This document shows positions 33,349-41,390 of a DNA stretch of 51,187 nt, piece after piece. Source of the stretch: Nostoc flagelliforme FACHB-838 (GTDB lineage: Bacteria; Cyanobacteriota; Cyanobacteriia; Cyanobacteriales; Nostocaceae). Positions within the stretch are counted from its first letter, which is position 1, and every line of letters begins with the position of its first letter. The notes beneath the pieces were generated by a model. That model was given only the letters and a program-made list of their open reading frames with translations. It was not told the origin of the DNA and did not search any database. The stretch lies in the NCBI RefSeq assembly GCF_014698065.1, contig NZ_JACJSI010000047.1, positions 1 through 51,187 on the forward strand, read 5' to 3'. The position numbers and the translations under genes are program-made.

Positions 33349-34950
33349 TCAATTTTTAATTTTTGAAAGGTCAAGCACTAGTGGATGTCTACCTCTGGCT
33401 TGGTAAAGCAAACTTTCTAAAACGATCGCATTCGTATTAATGTCAACTGAAGCATTAATACCTAGTTTGGAATTTTCATACTTTCCTGAAAAATAGCCGC
33501 GATTTTTATCGGATAAATTTTGAGCGAAGTCTCGCAGTTTTTTCGTATAAGGCTCATTTGGCATGAGCGCAAACCAAGAAAATGCTGCTTTGGTACTGAC
33601 AAACCGTAATTGGGGATAGGTTTTTCCACTGGTGTTCACAGCTTGCCAAGATTGACCATTGGAGTAGACGCTGTAATACAGAAAGTAAGGAGGACGATCT
33701 AAAGAATCTTCATTTACAGCAGTTAAAATTCCAGTGCGTTTAAACCTTTGTTGTTGCACTTTTAAAAGGTTTTGCACTTGAGATTTAACAGCATCATTCC
33801 AACCTATTTCTAAACCCCAGAGTAAATAAGGGTCATTTGTCAAGTAGTTAGTAGCTCCAGAATTTTTGAAATTACGCTCGTCAATTTGCAGCGTAACACC
33901 ATCAACCTTAACCATCTTGGCTGGTGGATTAGAGAGAGCATTAGTGGCTGGAAGATTCCACAGCTTTAAACTGTGAGCAGCATATTGCTCGTAGCCTAAT
34001 CGCCCTTCTTGCACTTCGAGAAGTTTACCTGCTCTAGGAATAGCACCGTTTAACCAACCATCTTTGACAAGTTTCGATGTATGCCAACGAGTTACGATGC
34101 GATTAATATGATCGCTATATTCTGGATAATGCGATCGCATAATATGCAATCCTAATAAAAATCGCGCCATATCCAAAGCTGACCAACCACTTGTACCCTT
34201 GGGATCGGGTGTGTCATTGAGATGACGCATCTGGGCAGTATGGGTGCTATAAGCTTTGTTGGGCAAACCAGTTGCAGGTAGCGGCAGTTTTTCCAACGTC
34301 TGTAGCAATGTGTTCATTCGCTTTTGGAAAACATCTTGCGGCAATAACCCTAACTGGTAAGCCGCATGAATTCCTAATAAGGCGCTACCCTGATCCCACC
34401 AAGTTGTCCAAGGCAAGTTGTCTACCGAATTTACTAAACCTGTTTGGGGATTCCAGTTACGCTCAAAATATTTCCAAGCCCGCGCGGCAGCAATTTTATC
34501 CGCTTCTTGGGTTAACCGTGGGAAAGAAGTTGTGGGCGTTGGAGTAGCAGGTTTTTCTGGCGTAGCAGTTGGTTGTGGTGGTGTCGGTTTTGGTTTTGGC
34601 GGTAATGGCGTGATTATAGGAGCAGTAGGTTTTGGAACGGTTTGTGACGGTGGTGTTGGGATATCAGGGTTAAAGTTATCAGGGGCAGCAATGATTATAG
34701 ATGGGGCAATACGGTTCGGATAATCAGGGGAGGCAAGAGAGTTATTATTAAGCAATTTCTCTTCCCCTGCTTCTCTTCTCCCCCTGCTCCCCCTGCTCGC
34801 CTCAACAGATGACTTTGTTAACCGAACCGTATAGATAGATGGGGTAGCATATTGCCATGCCGCAGGACTCGGACAAAGCAGGGGTTGTTGATTTGTTGTT
34901 GCGTACAAAACTGATTGCAAAATCATGCTTTTGATGCCGCTTGTTGCCAT
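33349..34950 (-). CDS. DUF3131 protein with an orphan DUF3131 tail and an inserted linker element
   Basis: 533 residues. One complete DUF3131 domain (about 150-530) contains WKYFERNWNPQTGLVNSVDN, GWSALDMARFLLGL and VQEGRLGYEQYAAHS. Before it, residues 1-30 (GIKSMILQSVLYATTNQQPL) match the very end of a DUF3131 domain, compare NSMILQSLLYKVMNQQPLI in the neighbour, so a preceding domain has been lost. Residues about 40-85 come from an inserted palindromic element read in frame. Residues about 85-145 are a Pro/Thr-rich linker starting IIAAPDNFNPDIPTPP, shared with the BcsC-like barrel. No signal peptide remains at this start, so export is doubtful unless a different start is used. The ATG directly follows the stop of the upstream gene (TAAATG). 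Confidence 0.8.
   Translation of the reverse strand: MATSGIKSMILQSVLYATTNQQPLLCPSPAAWQYATPSIYTVRLTKSSVEASRGSRGRREAGEEKLLNNNSLASPDYPNRIAPSIIIAAPDNFNPDIPTPPSQTVPKPTAPIITPLPPKPKPTPPQPTATPEKPATPTPTTSFPRLTQEADKIAAARAWKYFERNWNPQTGLVNSVDNLPWTTWWDQGSALLGIHAAYQLGLLPQDVFQKRMNTLLQTLEKLPLPATGLPNKAYSTHTAQMRHLNDTPDPKGTSGWSALDMARFLLGLHIMRSHYPEYSDHINRIVTRWHTSKLVKDGWLNGAIPRAGKLLEVQEGRLGYEQYAAHSLKLWNLPATNALSNPPAKMVKVDGVTLQIDERNFKNSGATNYLTNDPYLLWGLEIGWNDAVKSQVQNLLKVQQQRFKRTGILTAVNEDSLDRPPYFLYYSVYSNGQSWQAVNTSGKTYPQLRFVSTKAAFSWFALMPNEPYTKKLRDFAQNLSDKNRGYFSGKYENSKLGINASVDINTNAIVLESLLYQARGRHPLVLDLSKIKN
34709..34832. mobile_element. MITE-like palindromic element inserted in frame
   Basis: The terminal inverted repeats are ATACGGTTCGG (34709-34719) and CCGAACCGTAT (34822-34832). 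They enclose a polypyrimidine/purine block of the CTTCCCCTGCTTCTCTTCTC type. TAGATGGGG flanks it as a direct repeat at 34698-34706 and 34836-34844. The distance between the two direct repeats is 138 bases (46 codons), so the insertion left the DUF3131 reading frame open and added a Ser/Arg/Glu-rich linker. Confidence 0.7.
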
Positions 34951-36009
34951 TTATATCTTCTTTGCCAACTCAGCAGGCGATAAATAGCCGAAAGCCGGAT
35001 TATTTACCGCATCTTTATAACCAGGAGATTTACCGCTATTACTGTTAATTGCCCAATCACATTCCTTATTAATATTGAAGTAAAGAATGCCTCGCACGCC
35101 CATCGCAGCTAGCTGAGTGTAAGAGTCTCGTAACCATTGGTCTTTGGCAGTGTTGGGCAAACCATTTTGTGTATTACTGGTACTAGCTGTTTGAGCGATG
35201 AAAATCGGCTTACTGCCAGCCATAACCTTCATCCGCTTGATGTATGGTTCAAAAACTTCTTTTGGGCTACTCCAGTGTTTCCAAGAAGAATTACTACAAT
35301 ACCCCCAGTTGTAGGCGCTAAAGGCAACGACATCTACCGACTTGTCCCCAGGATAGTAGTTTTCAAAGCGATGTTCATTGTTTTCACTCCAACCATTAGG
35401 TGCAAATACCCAACGGATTGCTTCTGAAGATACACCAGCTTCTTTAAATATCTTTTGGATACGTTGGTAAGCTAACTTGAAGTTCTGCGGATCTTTGCTG
35501 TATATTTCTCCAGGAATGTTCATCTCTTGTAATGGAGCAATAAACGCAATACGGTTATCGCCTTGTTTTGCCCAGTCAGAGTACGCTTTTGCCACTTTTT
35601 GCAGAGAACTATCTATGTCTCCCCTAGCAATCTGCGCTGCTGAACGAGTGGATTTGAGATTAATAAAGGCTGTGTATCCGTTACGCTTCAGTTGTTCTAA
35701 GGAAACTGGGATGTTGTAGGCAGGATTTGAGTCTTCGATATCAAAGAAAAATCCAGCAATAGAATGGCGCTTACCAACCCATTGATCGATTTGACGCAAT
35801 TGGTTGTCAATTGTACTTTGACTTCCGATGTAATCTGGAGTGTATAGCCCCAGGAGTACAGGAGTATTGGAAGCTGTTTGGTTGCGAATTGGGTTTAATT
35901 TTCGGTTTTCGAGTTGCTTTGAAGGATCAGCGATCGCCATGAGATTTTTACTCGCAAAGATGCTTCCTAGTAAAATCAGCATCGTCAGCGCCAGTCGTAC
36001 CTTGTTCAT
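34951..36009 (-). CDS. GH26-like secreted protein with altered catalytic residue
   Basis: 352 residues: signal peptide (LALTMLILLGSIFA), then a (beta/alpha)8-type domain like family 26 mannanase/glucanase proteins. AFIAPLQEMNIPG (Glu162) fits the acid/base strand (usually HEMN), and WVFAPNGW and VDVVAFSAYNWGY fit later strands. The nucleophile strand reads KPIFIAQTASTSN: the position normally Glu is Gln273 (codon CAA, one base from GAA). Hydrolysis may therefore be lost, leaving glycan binding or transglycosylation, unless another residue substitutes. It is followed directly by the DUF3131 gene (stop and start abut), suggesting translational coupling and a joint role on the extracellular polysaccharide. 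Confidence 0.7.
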   Translation of the reverse strand: MNKVRLALTMLILLGSIFASKNLMAIADPSKQLENRKLNPIRNQTASNTPVLLGLYTPDYIGSQSTIDNQLRQIDQWVGKRHSIAGFFFDIEDSNPAYNIPVSLEQLKRNGYTAFINLKSTRSAAQIARGDIDSSLQKVAKAYSDWAKQGDNRIAFIAPLQEMNIPGEIYSKDPQNFKLAYQRIQKIFKEAGVSSEAIRWVFAPNGWSENNEHRFENYYPGDKSVDVVAFSAYNWGYCSNSSWKHWSSPKEVFEPYIKRMKVMAGSKPIFIAQTASTSNTQNGLPNTAKDQWLRDSYTQLAAMGVRGILYFNINKECDWAINSNSGKSPGYKDAVNNPAFGYLSPAELAKKI

Positions 36010-36159
36010 AGATTTGAAGGAATAACTAGGGATTTTGAATCGAGATATCTGTTACTCGTGCAAGCTACTAACTGCATCATGTACAAGTATTCCCAAATAC
36101 AACTGATTAATAACAAACATGGCTTTGTAATTACAGCGAGTTGCATTTTAATGAAAAGA

Positions 36160-36185
36160 CAGGAGGAAGTGACTCCTTCCTCCTG
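36160..36185 (-). terminator. Hairpin downstream of the double DUF3131 gene
   Basis: CAGGAGGAAG (36160-36169) pairs perfectly with CTTCCTCCTG (36176-36185) around a 6-base loop, 70 bases after the stop at 36256. On the minus strand it is followed by TCTTTTCATT, a weak T tract. It may partly terminate or attenuate between this gene and the GH26-like gene. Confidence 0.5.
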
Positions 36186-36198
36186 CCGTTGCCCACTT

Positions 36199-36245
36199 CA
36201 CAAGCGTGGTTCTCGTACCCTACGAGAAGCTAGCGCAACAGGTGG
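36199..36245. repeat. Dispersed repeat with TCTCGTA/TACGAGA hairpin
   Basis: CACAAGCGTGGTTCTCGTAC then CCTACGAGAAGCTAGCGC: a short palindromic unit related to the GC-rich repeats near 9300 and 51000. Confidence 0.5.
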
Positions 36246-36255
36246 GGTCGAATCC

Positions 36256-39135
36256 TCATTCTTTTCCATTCCCTCTGTTCGCTGCTTCCTGCTCCCTTGC
36301 CTCGACTTTTGTGCCAGTTACTAGTGGAGTATTTTTGCTACCCGAAACCCAGTAACTTGCAGAATTATCAGAAATTAACTTGGTTTGTTGTATGGCAGTA
36401 CTAGGTAGACCTCGCCCAGAATCTCCTTTGGTAACAGCCTGCCACCAAGGAGATTTCATGTTGGTAGCCGGACGAATTAGGGGTTGTTGATTCATCACCT
36501 TGTACAGCAAGGATTGCAAAATCATACTGTTGGTGCTGCTGGTGAAACCAATTGCCGTTTTACCTGTGGCTTCATAGAAACCCTCATAAAATCCAGTTAA
36601 TGGATTGTATAAGTCAGTCGTTCCTTGCAGTAACTGTTGACTATACTTGTTTTCTGGAAGCAAGGCATGATAGGCGAAAGCGACTGCTGTACTTACCAAT
36701 CGCCCCTTTGGTACAGGTTGACCGTCATCTCCTAAAGCGACCCAAGGCTCACCCTGTCCAGTAATTGTGCTGTGGACAGTGTAAGGTTTACGATCAATCA
36801 AGGTGGTAGCCGAGGCTGTAAGAGTTCCAGTGCGGCGGTAACGTTCAGCTTGCGCCTGGAAAATTGGCTCAAAGAGCGATCGCATTTTCGGATCTAGTCC
36901 AAACTCCAGTGCATAGAGTAAGAAAGGATTGCTAACTGTGTATTGGTTAACTTTGGAGTTAGTATCCGTGCGACGGCGTTGAATTGGGACTTTCACCCCC
37001 TCCACTGAAGCTGTTTGATATTCACCGCCAACAGCAGAACGCTCAACATTAAATCCCCATAATTGAAAAGCACGAGATGCATATTCCTCATAACCCAAAC
37101 GGGTTTCGGGGTTAACGCGAGTAAGCGATCGCCCATCTTCCTCTTTGGTAACGGTAGCACTGGAGAGAATACCCTCGCGTACCACACGCAAGTATGACCA
37201 ATCCAGGACAATTTTATCTACAGCGGCCGTATATTCTGGATGACAGGTTTTTAAGTTGTAAAGCGCTGCCAGCATTCTACCTAAATCTAAAGCTGACCAG
37301 CCGTTTCCTTCTGGAATCGGATTTCCACCGTAATCTACAGATTGTAGCGATCGCGTATCGTAACCCCGACTCGGTAACTCTCCTGCAAATAATGGTAATT
37401 TTGTCAAGGCTGCTAAAAGATGTCGGGTGCGTTTGTCAAATTCTTTGGGGGTAATTCTATCGAGCGATCGCGCTGCATGAAGCGCTGCCAGATAATCTCC
37501 CAATCCCCAGAGAGTTGCGCCTTTGAAATCACTGCGATCGTTTATCAGCCCACTTTTGGAGTGATAATTCGCTTGGAAGTATCGCCAAGCTGCCTCTGCA
37601 TAGCGGCGTTCAATTACTGAGAGCGATCGATTTAGTTTCAGGTTAGATGATTTGGGACTATCCACCGGTGGAATAGGTGCAACGGCCACTTCTGTAGGTT
37701 TAGAAGTATCCGTAGGGGTTGCGGTAGGAGCCGTAACAGTAGAATCTGGTTGATTTGCGGTAGGAGTCGTAACAGTAGAACTTGATTGATTTGAGGGGGT
37801 TGCAGGAGAAGCCTCTTCACTAGGCTTACCAGTAGACACACTCACAGAACCAGAAGTAATCAAAGGGCGATTTCCCTTAGCTTTGTAGTATAAAATCTCC
37901 AAAATCAGCCCATTAGTATTACCTGTCAAAGCCTTATTGGGTTGTTTTGATTCTTCATAAATACCAGCATAGTAACCACTGTCATCAGGACTGCGAAGAT
38001 CCTTGACTGCATCAAAAAGTTTTTGGGCGTATGCATTCTCTGGATAGAGATAGCGCCAACCAAAAGCAGCTTTTGTGCTGATGCTGCGAAACTGTGGATA
38101 AGGTTGATTGGTATCCGTGATTGTTGCCCAGTTTACACCGTTTGCATAAACGGTGTTGTAGAGAAAATAAGGTGCTTGGTCAATATTATCTTCTGTTACC
38201 GCAGTTAACTGACCCGTGGTATCATAGCGCCGTTTTTGCACCTCTAAAACTCTGGCGGCAAAATCAGCTAACTCACCTTGCAAACCAAATTCAATCCCAT
38301 CAAGGATATAAGATTCACTAACAACGTAATTATTAGCGTTAGTGTTTTGAAAGTCACGGGTATCAACGGGAATTTGTACGCCATTAATTTCGACTAGCTT
38401 AAATGGCTCAAAAGCAATAGCTTTTGGTGCAGAAAAACCCCAAAGTTCATAGCCTCTAGCGCCATATTCTTCGTAGCCGAGTCGTCCTTCTTGCACCAGT
38501 AACGTTGTGTTGTCTGGGAGAACAGTAGCACCAAAAAGTTGTCCATCTTTGAGCGATCGCGCCACCTGCCACTTCGCTACAATTCCTTTGAGCCAATCAT
38601 TATATTGCGGATGACAAGTACGGATCACATCAAACGCAGCCAGGATTCGCCCAATATCCAAAGCAGACCAGCCAATACCCCGCTCCAGTGGATTATTGCC
38701 ATAATCAACCATTTGTCCATTGGCTACGTTATAGACTTTATTGGGCAAGGTATCTTCAAATAACTTTAAGCTGCTGAGAGCTGTCAAAAACTTGTTGAGG
38801 CGTGTATCAAAGTCTGCTTGGTCAGTGAGATTCAACCAGCGTGCAGCATTCAACGCCATTAGGTAATTACCCATATCCCAGAGTGTACCAGAAGGATAAC
38901 CCCCAGTAGAATTGGTAAATCCTGTTGCTGGCTGATAATTTTTGACAAAATACTGCCAAGCAGAACGAGCATAAGTTTGTTCTTCAGGTGTGAGTGGGGC
39001 TGTAATATTGCTACAGCTATTGGAATTTTGGGATAAGACTGGTGTCGGGATGTAAAACAACAATTGCAGAAATGTCCCAACTAAGAACAATGCAATCCAT
39101 CTCAACAGCTTTTGCTGACGGAGTTTGTATATCAT
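36256..39135 (-). CDS. Tandem double-DUF3131 protein
   Basis: 959 residues: N-terminal membrane segment or signal (WIALFLVGTFLQLLFYIP), first DUF3131 domain (about 48-430), Ser/Thr/Pro linker (about 432-505, TVTTPTANQPDSTVTAPTAT), second DUF3131 (about 510-895) and a low-complexity tail. Each domain has the same ordered motifs: GWSALDIGR or GWSALDLGR, L-x-VQEGRLGYEEYGA-like, and an end I-L-x-S-LLY. The repeated helical pattern with Trp and acidic residues suggests an alpha/alpha-barrel fold, possibly glycoside-hydrolase-like, acting outside the cytoplasmic membrane. This is an inference; the family has no firm activity that I can state. The linker DNA contains near-repeats (TVTAPTAT-like), so it can vary in length. 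It is upstream of the GH26-like, DUF3131 and glycosyltransferase genes on the same strand. Confidence 0.87.
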   Translation of the reverse strand: MIYKLRQQKLLRWIALFLVGTFLQLLFYIPTPVLSQNSNSCSNITAPLTPEEQTYARSAWQYFVKNYQPATGFTNSTGGYPSGTLWDMGNYLMALNAARWLNLTDQADFDTRLNKFLTALSSLKLFEDTLPNKVYNVANGQMVDYGNNPLERGIGWSALDIGRILAAFDVIRTCHPQYNDWLKGIVAKWQVARSLKDGQLFGATVLPDNTTLLVQEGRLGYEEYGARGYELWGFSAPKAIAFEPFKLVEINGVQIPVDTRDFQNTNANNYVVSESYILDGIEFGLQGELADFAARVLEVQKRRYDTTGQLTAVTEDNIDQAPYFLYNTVYANGVNWATITDTNQPYPQFRSISTKAAFGWRYLYPENAYAQKLFDAVKDLRSPDDSGYYAGIYEESKQPNKALTGNTNGLILEILYYKAKGNRPLITSGSVSVSTGKPSEEASPATPSNQSSSTVTTPTANQPDSTVTAPTATPTDTSKPTEVAVAPIPPVDSPKSSNLKLNRSLSVIERRYAEAAWRYFQANYHSKSGLINDRSDFKGATLWGLGDYLAALHAARSLDRITPKEFDKRTRHLLAALTKLPLFAGELPSRGYDTRSLQSVDYGGNPIPEGNGWSALDLGRMLAALYNLKTCHPEYTAAVDKIVLDWSYLRVVREGILSSATVTKEEDGRSLTRVNPETRLGYEEYASRAFQLWGFNVERSAVGGEYQTASVEGVKVPIQRRRTDTNSKVNQYTVSNPFLLYALEFGLDPKMRSLFEPIFQAQAERYRRTGTLTASATTLIDRKPYTVHSTITGQGEPWVALGDDGQPVPKGRLVSTAVAFAYHALLPENKYSQQLLQGTTDLYNPLTGFYEGFYEATGKTAIGFTSSTNSMILQSLLYKVMNQQPLIRPATNMKSPWWQAVTKGDSGRGLPSTAIQQTKLISDNSASYWVSGSKNTPLVTGTKVEAREQEAANRGNGKE

Positions 39136-39263
39136 AATGCAAAGAAGAAGTTATCAGTTAACAGCGTCATAGCGCATCTTTACAGTTATATTCATAAATC
39201 GAGCTTTATCAATTCAGTGGAGTAGCATCATGTTATGCAGAAAATTTTTGGATATCAGCCAGG

Positions 39264-39318
39264 AATATACCGAAAAGACTATACTTACTTACAAAAATAC
39301 GTAAGTATACGGAATATT
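39264..39318. repeat. Large imperfect hairpin in the intergenic region
   Basis: TATACTTAC (39280-39288) pairs with GTAAGTATA (39301-39309), and outside it AATATACCG (39264-39272) pairs with CGGAATATT (39310-39318) with one mismatch and a 7-base bulge. It may be an operator, an RNA structure or a palindromic element. It lies about 130 bases upstream of the double DUF3131 start on the other strand. Confidence 0.5.
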
Positions 39319-39392
39319 TTTGCCTATTAGAGATTATTGATGAAAATTTCTTGATATTAGCTCAAAACAAAATATTTATAGGGAAAATTCGG

Positions 39393-39398
39393 TATAAT
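39393..39398 (+). promoter_or_regulatory. TATAAT -10 box upstream of the hypothetical gene
   Basis: A perfect -10 hexamer lies 89 bases before ATG 39487. No good -35 hexamer is at 17 +/- 1 bases, so it would need an activator or be of the type with a -10 only. Confidence 0.3.
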
Positions 39399-39486
39399 AG
39401 CCCCATATTGACGATATATAGAAAATTTATTGATATTTGGAAAGTTTCAGTCTAATAACTAGTTAGTCCCAAAGGAGATTAGCAGC

Positions 39487-39777
39487 ATGACTTTGTTTGT
39501 GCGCGTCGAACCCAGTGGAAAAAAAAGGAATCGGCTGTTGATTGAAAGCAACGGCATATTCATTGGTGAATACGAGAAATCGCAGCAAGCTGATATTGAC
39601 AGAAAAATAGAAGAGATAAATGCGGCAGAAACAACGCTTCTGTCAATCTATGAGAAGCATGGAGTGTTTCTCGTTCGGTGGGATGGAAAAGCAAGAAAGA
39701 AATCCATTCGAGTTAAAGACATTGAGGTTGGTAGTATCCCCAAAGCAGCATGGCGGCGTCCGTCTTGGCAGAAGTAG
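39487..39777 (+). CDS. Hypothetical protein, small basic
   Basis: 96 residues (MTLFVRVEPSGKKRNRLLIE, ending GSIPKAAWRRPSWQK), started by ATG with a strong AAAGGAGATTAGCAGC leader. An internal segment (IDRKIEEINAAETTLLSIYE) is helical. No domain is recognised. The strong ribosome binding site supports expression. It lies next to a toxin-antitoxin pair and may belong to the same inserted block. Confidence 0.6.
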   Translation: MTLFVRVEPSGKKRNRLLIESNGIFIGEYEKSQQADIDRKIEEINAAETTLLSIYEKHGVFLVRWDGKARKKSIRVKDIEVGSIPKAAWRRPSWQK

Positions 39778-39985
39778 CAAATGCTTTGTTGAATTTGGCG
39801 GTTATGAGTTGATAACCACTTTAGACATTGCTCCCGCGATCGCTGATAATTTTTGAGATGGGGTGCGATCGCAAAATAAAGATAAGACCAGCACTTGGGA
39901 ACTGTAGCAGGGTCAAGAAATCTGGTCATAGAAGGCGCGATCGCCCATACTAGATGGTAGACACCTTCGACTATAGGAGCCGTCT

Positions 39986-40213
39986 ATGTTGCTACAAGAA
40001 TTGAAGGAGCAAGTATTAAAGCTACCACCAAGCGATCGGCTTGCACTGGTGAGTGCCATCATTGAGTCCTTGCAAGACACGCCAATTTCTGAGCCTGAGC
40101 GCTCTAGCGCGATTAGACGGATGCGAGGCTTGCTAAAAACAGACCAGCCAGCACCGACTGATGAAGAAGTGGCTGCAATGTTAGAAGAGCGGCGAGTAGA
40201 CAAGTATCTTTAA
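39986..40213 (+). CDS. Antitoxin, addiction-module component family
   Basis: 75 residues: a helical N-terminus (LKEQVLKLPPSDRLALVSAI, then IESLQD) resembling the short addiction-module component antitoxins, then an unstructured acidic/basic tail (EEVAAMLEERRVDKYL) that would wrap the toxin. TAGGAG precedes the ATG. Its TAA overlaps the next ATG by one base (TAATG), which keeps synthesis coupled to the toxin. It should bind and inhibit the PIN protein encoded next. Confidence 0.75.
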   Translation: MLLQELKEQVLKLPPSDRLALVSAIIESLQDTPISEPERSSAIRRMRGLLKTDQPAPTDEEVAAMLEERRVDKYL

Positions 40214-40641
40214 TGAAAGTTTTAATTGATACCAATATTATTTTAGATTTTCTGTTGCAGCGATTGCCATTTTTCCAAGACGCAGAACTGTTGTTTCAGG
40301 AGATTGATTCTGATCGTGTCGTTGGATATGTCACAGCAACAACACTTACAGATATTTTTTATATTTCCCGAAGACACACGCGCAGCATTGAGCAAGCACG
40401 GCAAGCAGTTTCAGAAACGCTGACTGTTATAGAAATTTGTCCCGTTAATCGAGCCGTCTTGAAATCAGCGTTCGGATCTGGTTTAGCTGATTTTGAAGAT
40501 GCTGTTCAAATCGCTTGTGCTATTGCTCAAGGTTTAGATGCTATTGTGACACGCGATACGCAAGGTTTTTTGAGTTCAACCGTACCCGTTTTGTCAATTC
40601 ATCAGTTGTTACAGCAGTTAGGGGCGCAAGATAGCAAGTAG
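40213..40641 (+). CDS. PIN-domain ribonuclease toxin (VapC-like)
   Basis: 142 residues with the PIN fold: MKVLIDTNIILDFLL (Asp6), the central LTDIFYISRRHT, LADFEDAVQIACA (Asp93, Glu95, Asp96) and IVTRDTQGF (Asp115). These acidic residues coordinate the Mg2+/Mn2+ used for RNA cleavage. It is paired with the overlapping antitoxin gene upstream, forming a type II module. Both genes probably travel together. Confidence 0.87.
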   Translation: MKVLIDTNIILDFLLQRLPFFQDAELLFQEIDSDRVVGYVTATTLTDIFYISRRHTRSIEQARQAVSETLTVIEICPVNRAVLKSAFGSGLADFEDAVQIACAIAQGLDAIVTRDTQGFLSSTVPVLSIHQLLQQLGAQDSK

Positions 40642-40748
40642 TTGGTTGTCAGCCAAAGATGGCGATCGTATTTTCAGATTGTCACAAACGCAATTCAACA
40701 ACTATAAGATTGAACTAGGTCTATCACAAGAATGTGAGCAGTTCTGCT

Positions 40749-41291
40749 ATGAAGACGTTGGCTAAATGGTCTGTAGACGACTATCATCGCATGGTTGAGG
40801 CGGGCATTCTGCGTGGTCGTCATGTGGAATTGCTAGCAGGCGAAATTGTTGAAATGAGTCCAGAAACCCCAATTCACTACACCACAACAAAACGGGGTGC
40901 AAAATATTTAGAAGAATTGCTATCAGGTAAAGCTGATGTCCGCTTCAATGGGCCCATTACACTATCCGACTCGGAACCCGAACCTGATATTGCGATTGTT
41001 CGACTTCCAGAATCATCCTACAGCGATCGCCATCCTGCTCCTAAAGATATTTTCTGGATTGTAGAAGTTGCCAACACAAGCTTAAACAAAGACTTGGAGA
41101 TTAAGGCTGCGATTTATGCGACGGCTGAGATTCAAGAATATTGGGTTTTAAGTTTATCTGCTAAACAGATGATTGTGTTCAGAAACCCTCAAAATGGTAA
41201 GTATGTTGAAGAATATACTATTAAGCAAGGAACGGTTACACCGTTAGCATTTGCAGATGTTTCAGTATCCGTTCAAAGACTTTTGCCCTAG
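40749..41291 (+). CDS. Uma2-family (DUF820) PD-(D/E)XK nuclease-like protein
   Basis: 180 residues from ATG 40749 (an in-frame GTG at 40734 would add five). It carries the family pattern: WSVDDYHRMVEAGILRGRHV, VELLAGEIVEMSP, then the core EPEPDIAIVRLPE and WIVEVANTSLNKDLEIKAAI, where Asp, Glu and Lys fit the PD-(D/E)XK site. The family is highly expanded in cyanobacteria and no cellular role is established. It probably arrived or moved with the neighbouring small genes. Confidence 0.87.
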   Translation: MKTLAKWSVDDYHRMVEAGILRGRHVELLAGEIVEMSPETPIHYTTTKRGAKYLEELLSGKADVRFNGPITLSDSEPEPDIAIVRLPESSYSDRHPAPKDIFWIVEVANTSLNKDLEIKAAIYATAEIQEYWVLSLSAKQMIVFRNPQNGKYVEEYTIKQGTVTPLAFADVSVSVQRLLP

Positions 41292-41293
41292 GG

Positions 41294-41358
41294 TGGCGTT
41301 GCTGAATCTAGTGATGAATAGATTTATATAAATACATTTCTTCCGATATGCAACGCCA
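41294..41358. mobile_element. MITE-like element with GGCGTTGC ends
   Basis: TGGCGTTGC (41294-41302) and GCAACGCCA (41350-41358) are perfect 9-base terminal inverted repeats around an AT-rich core that begins TGAATCTAGTGATGAATAG. It sits between the convergent Uma2 and DUF3131 genes. GTTGCTGAA-type ends are common in short cyanobacterial mobile elements. It lacks any coding capacity. Confidence 0.55.
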
Positions 41359-41390
41359 GTTTTGTACTACCTGAGAATCTTAGGTGCAAC

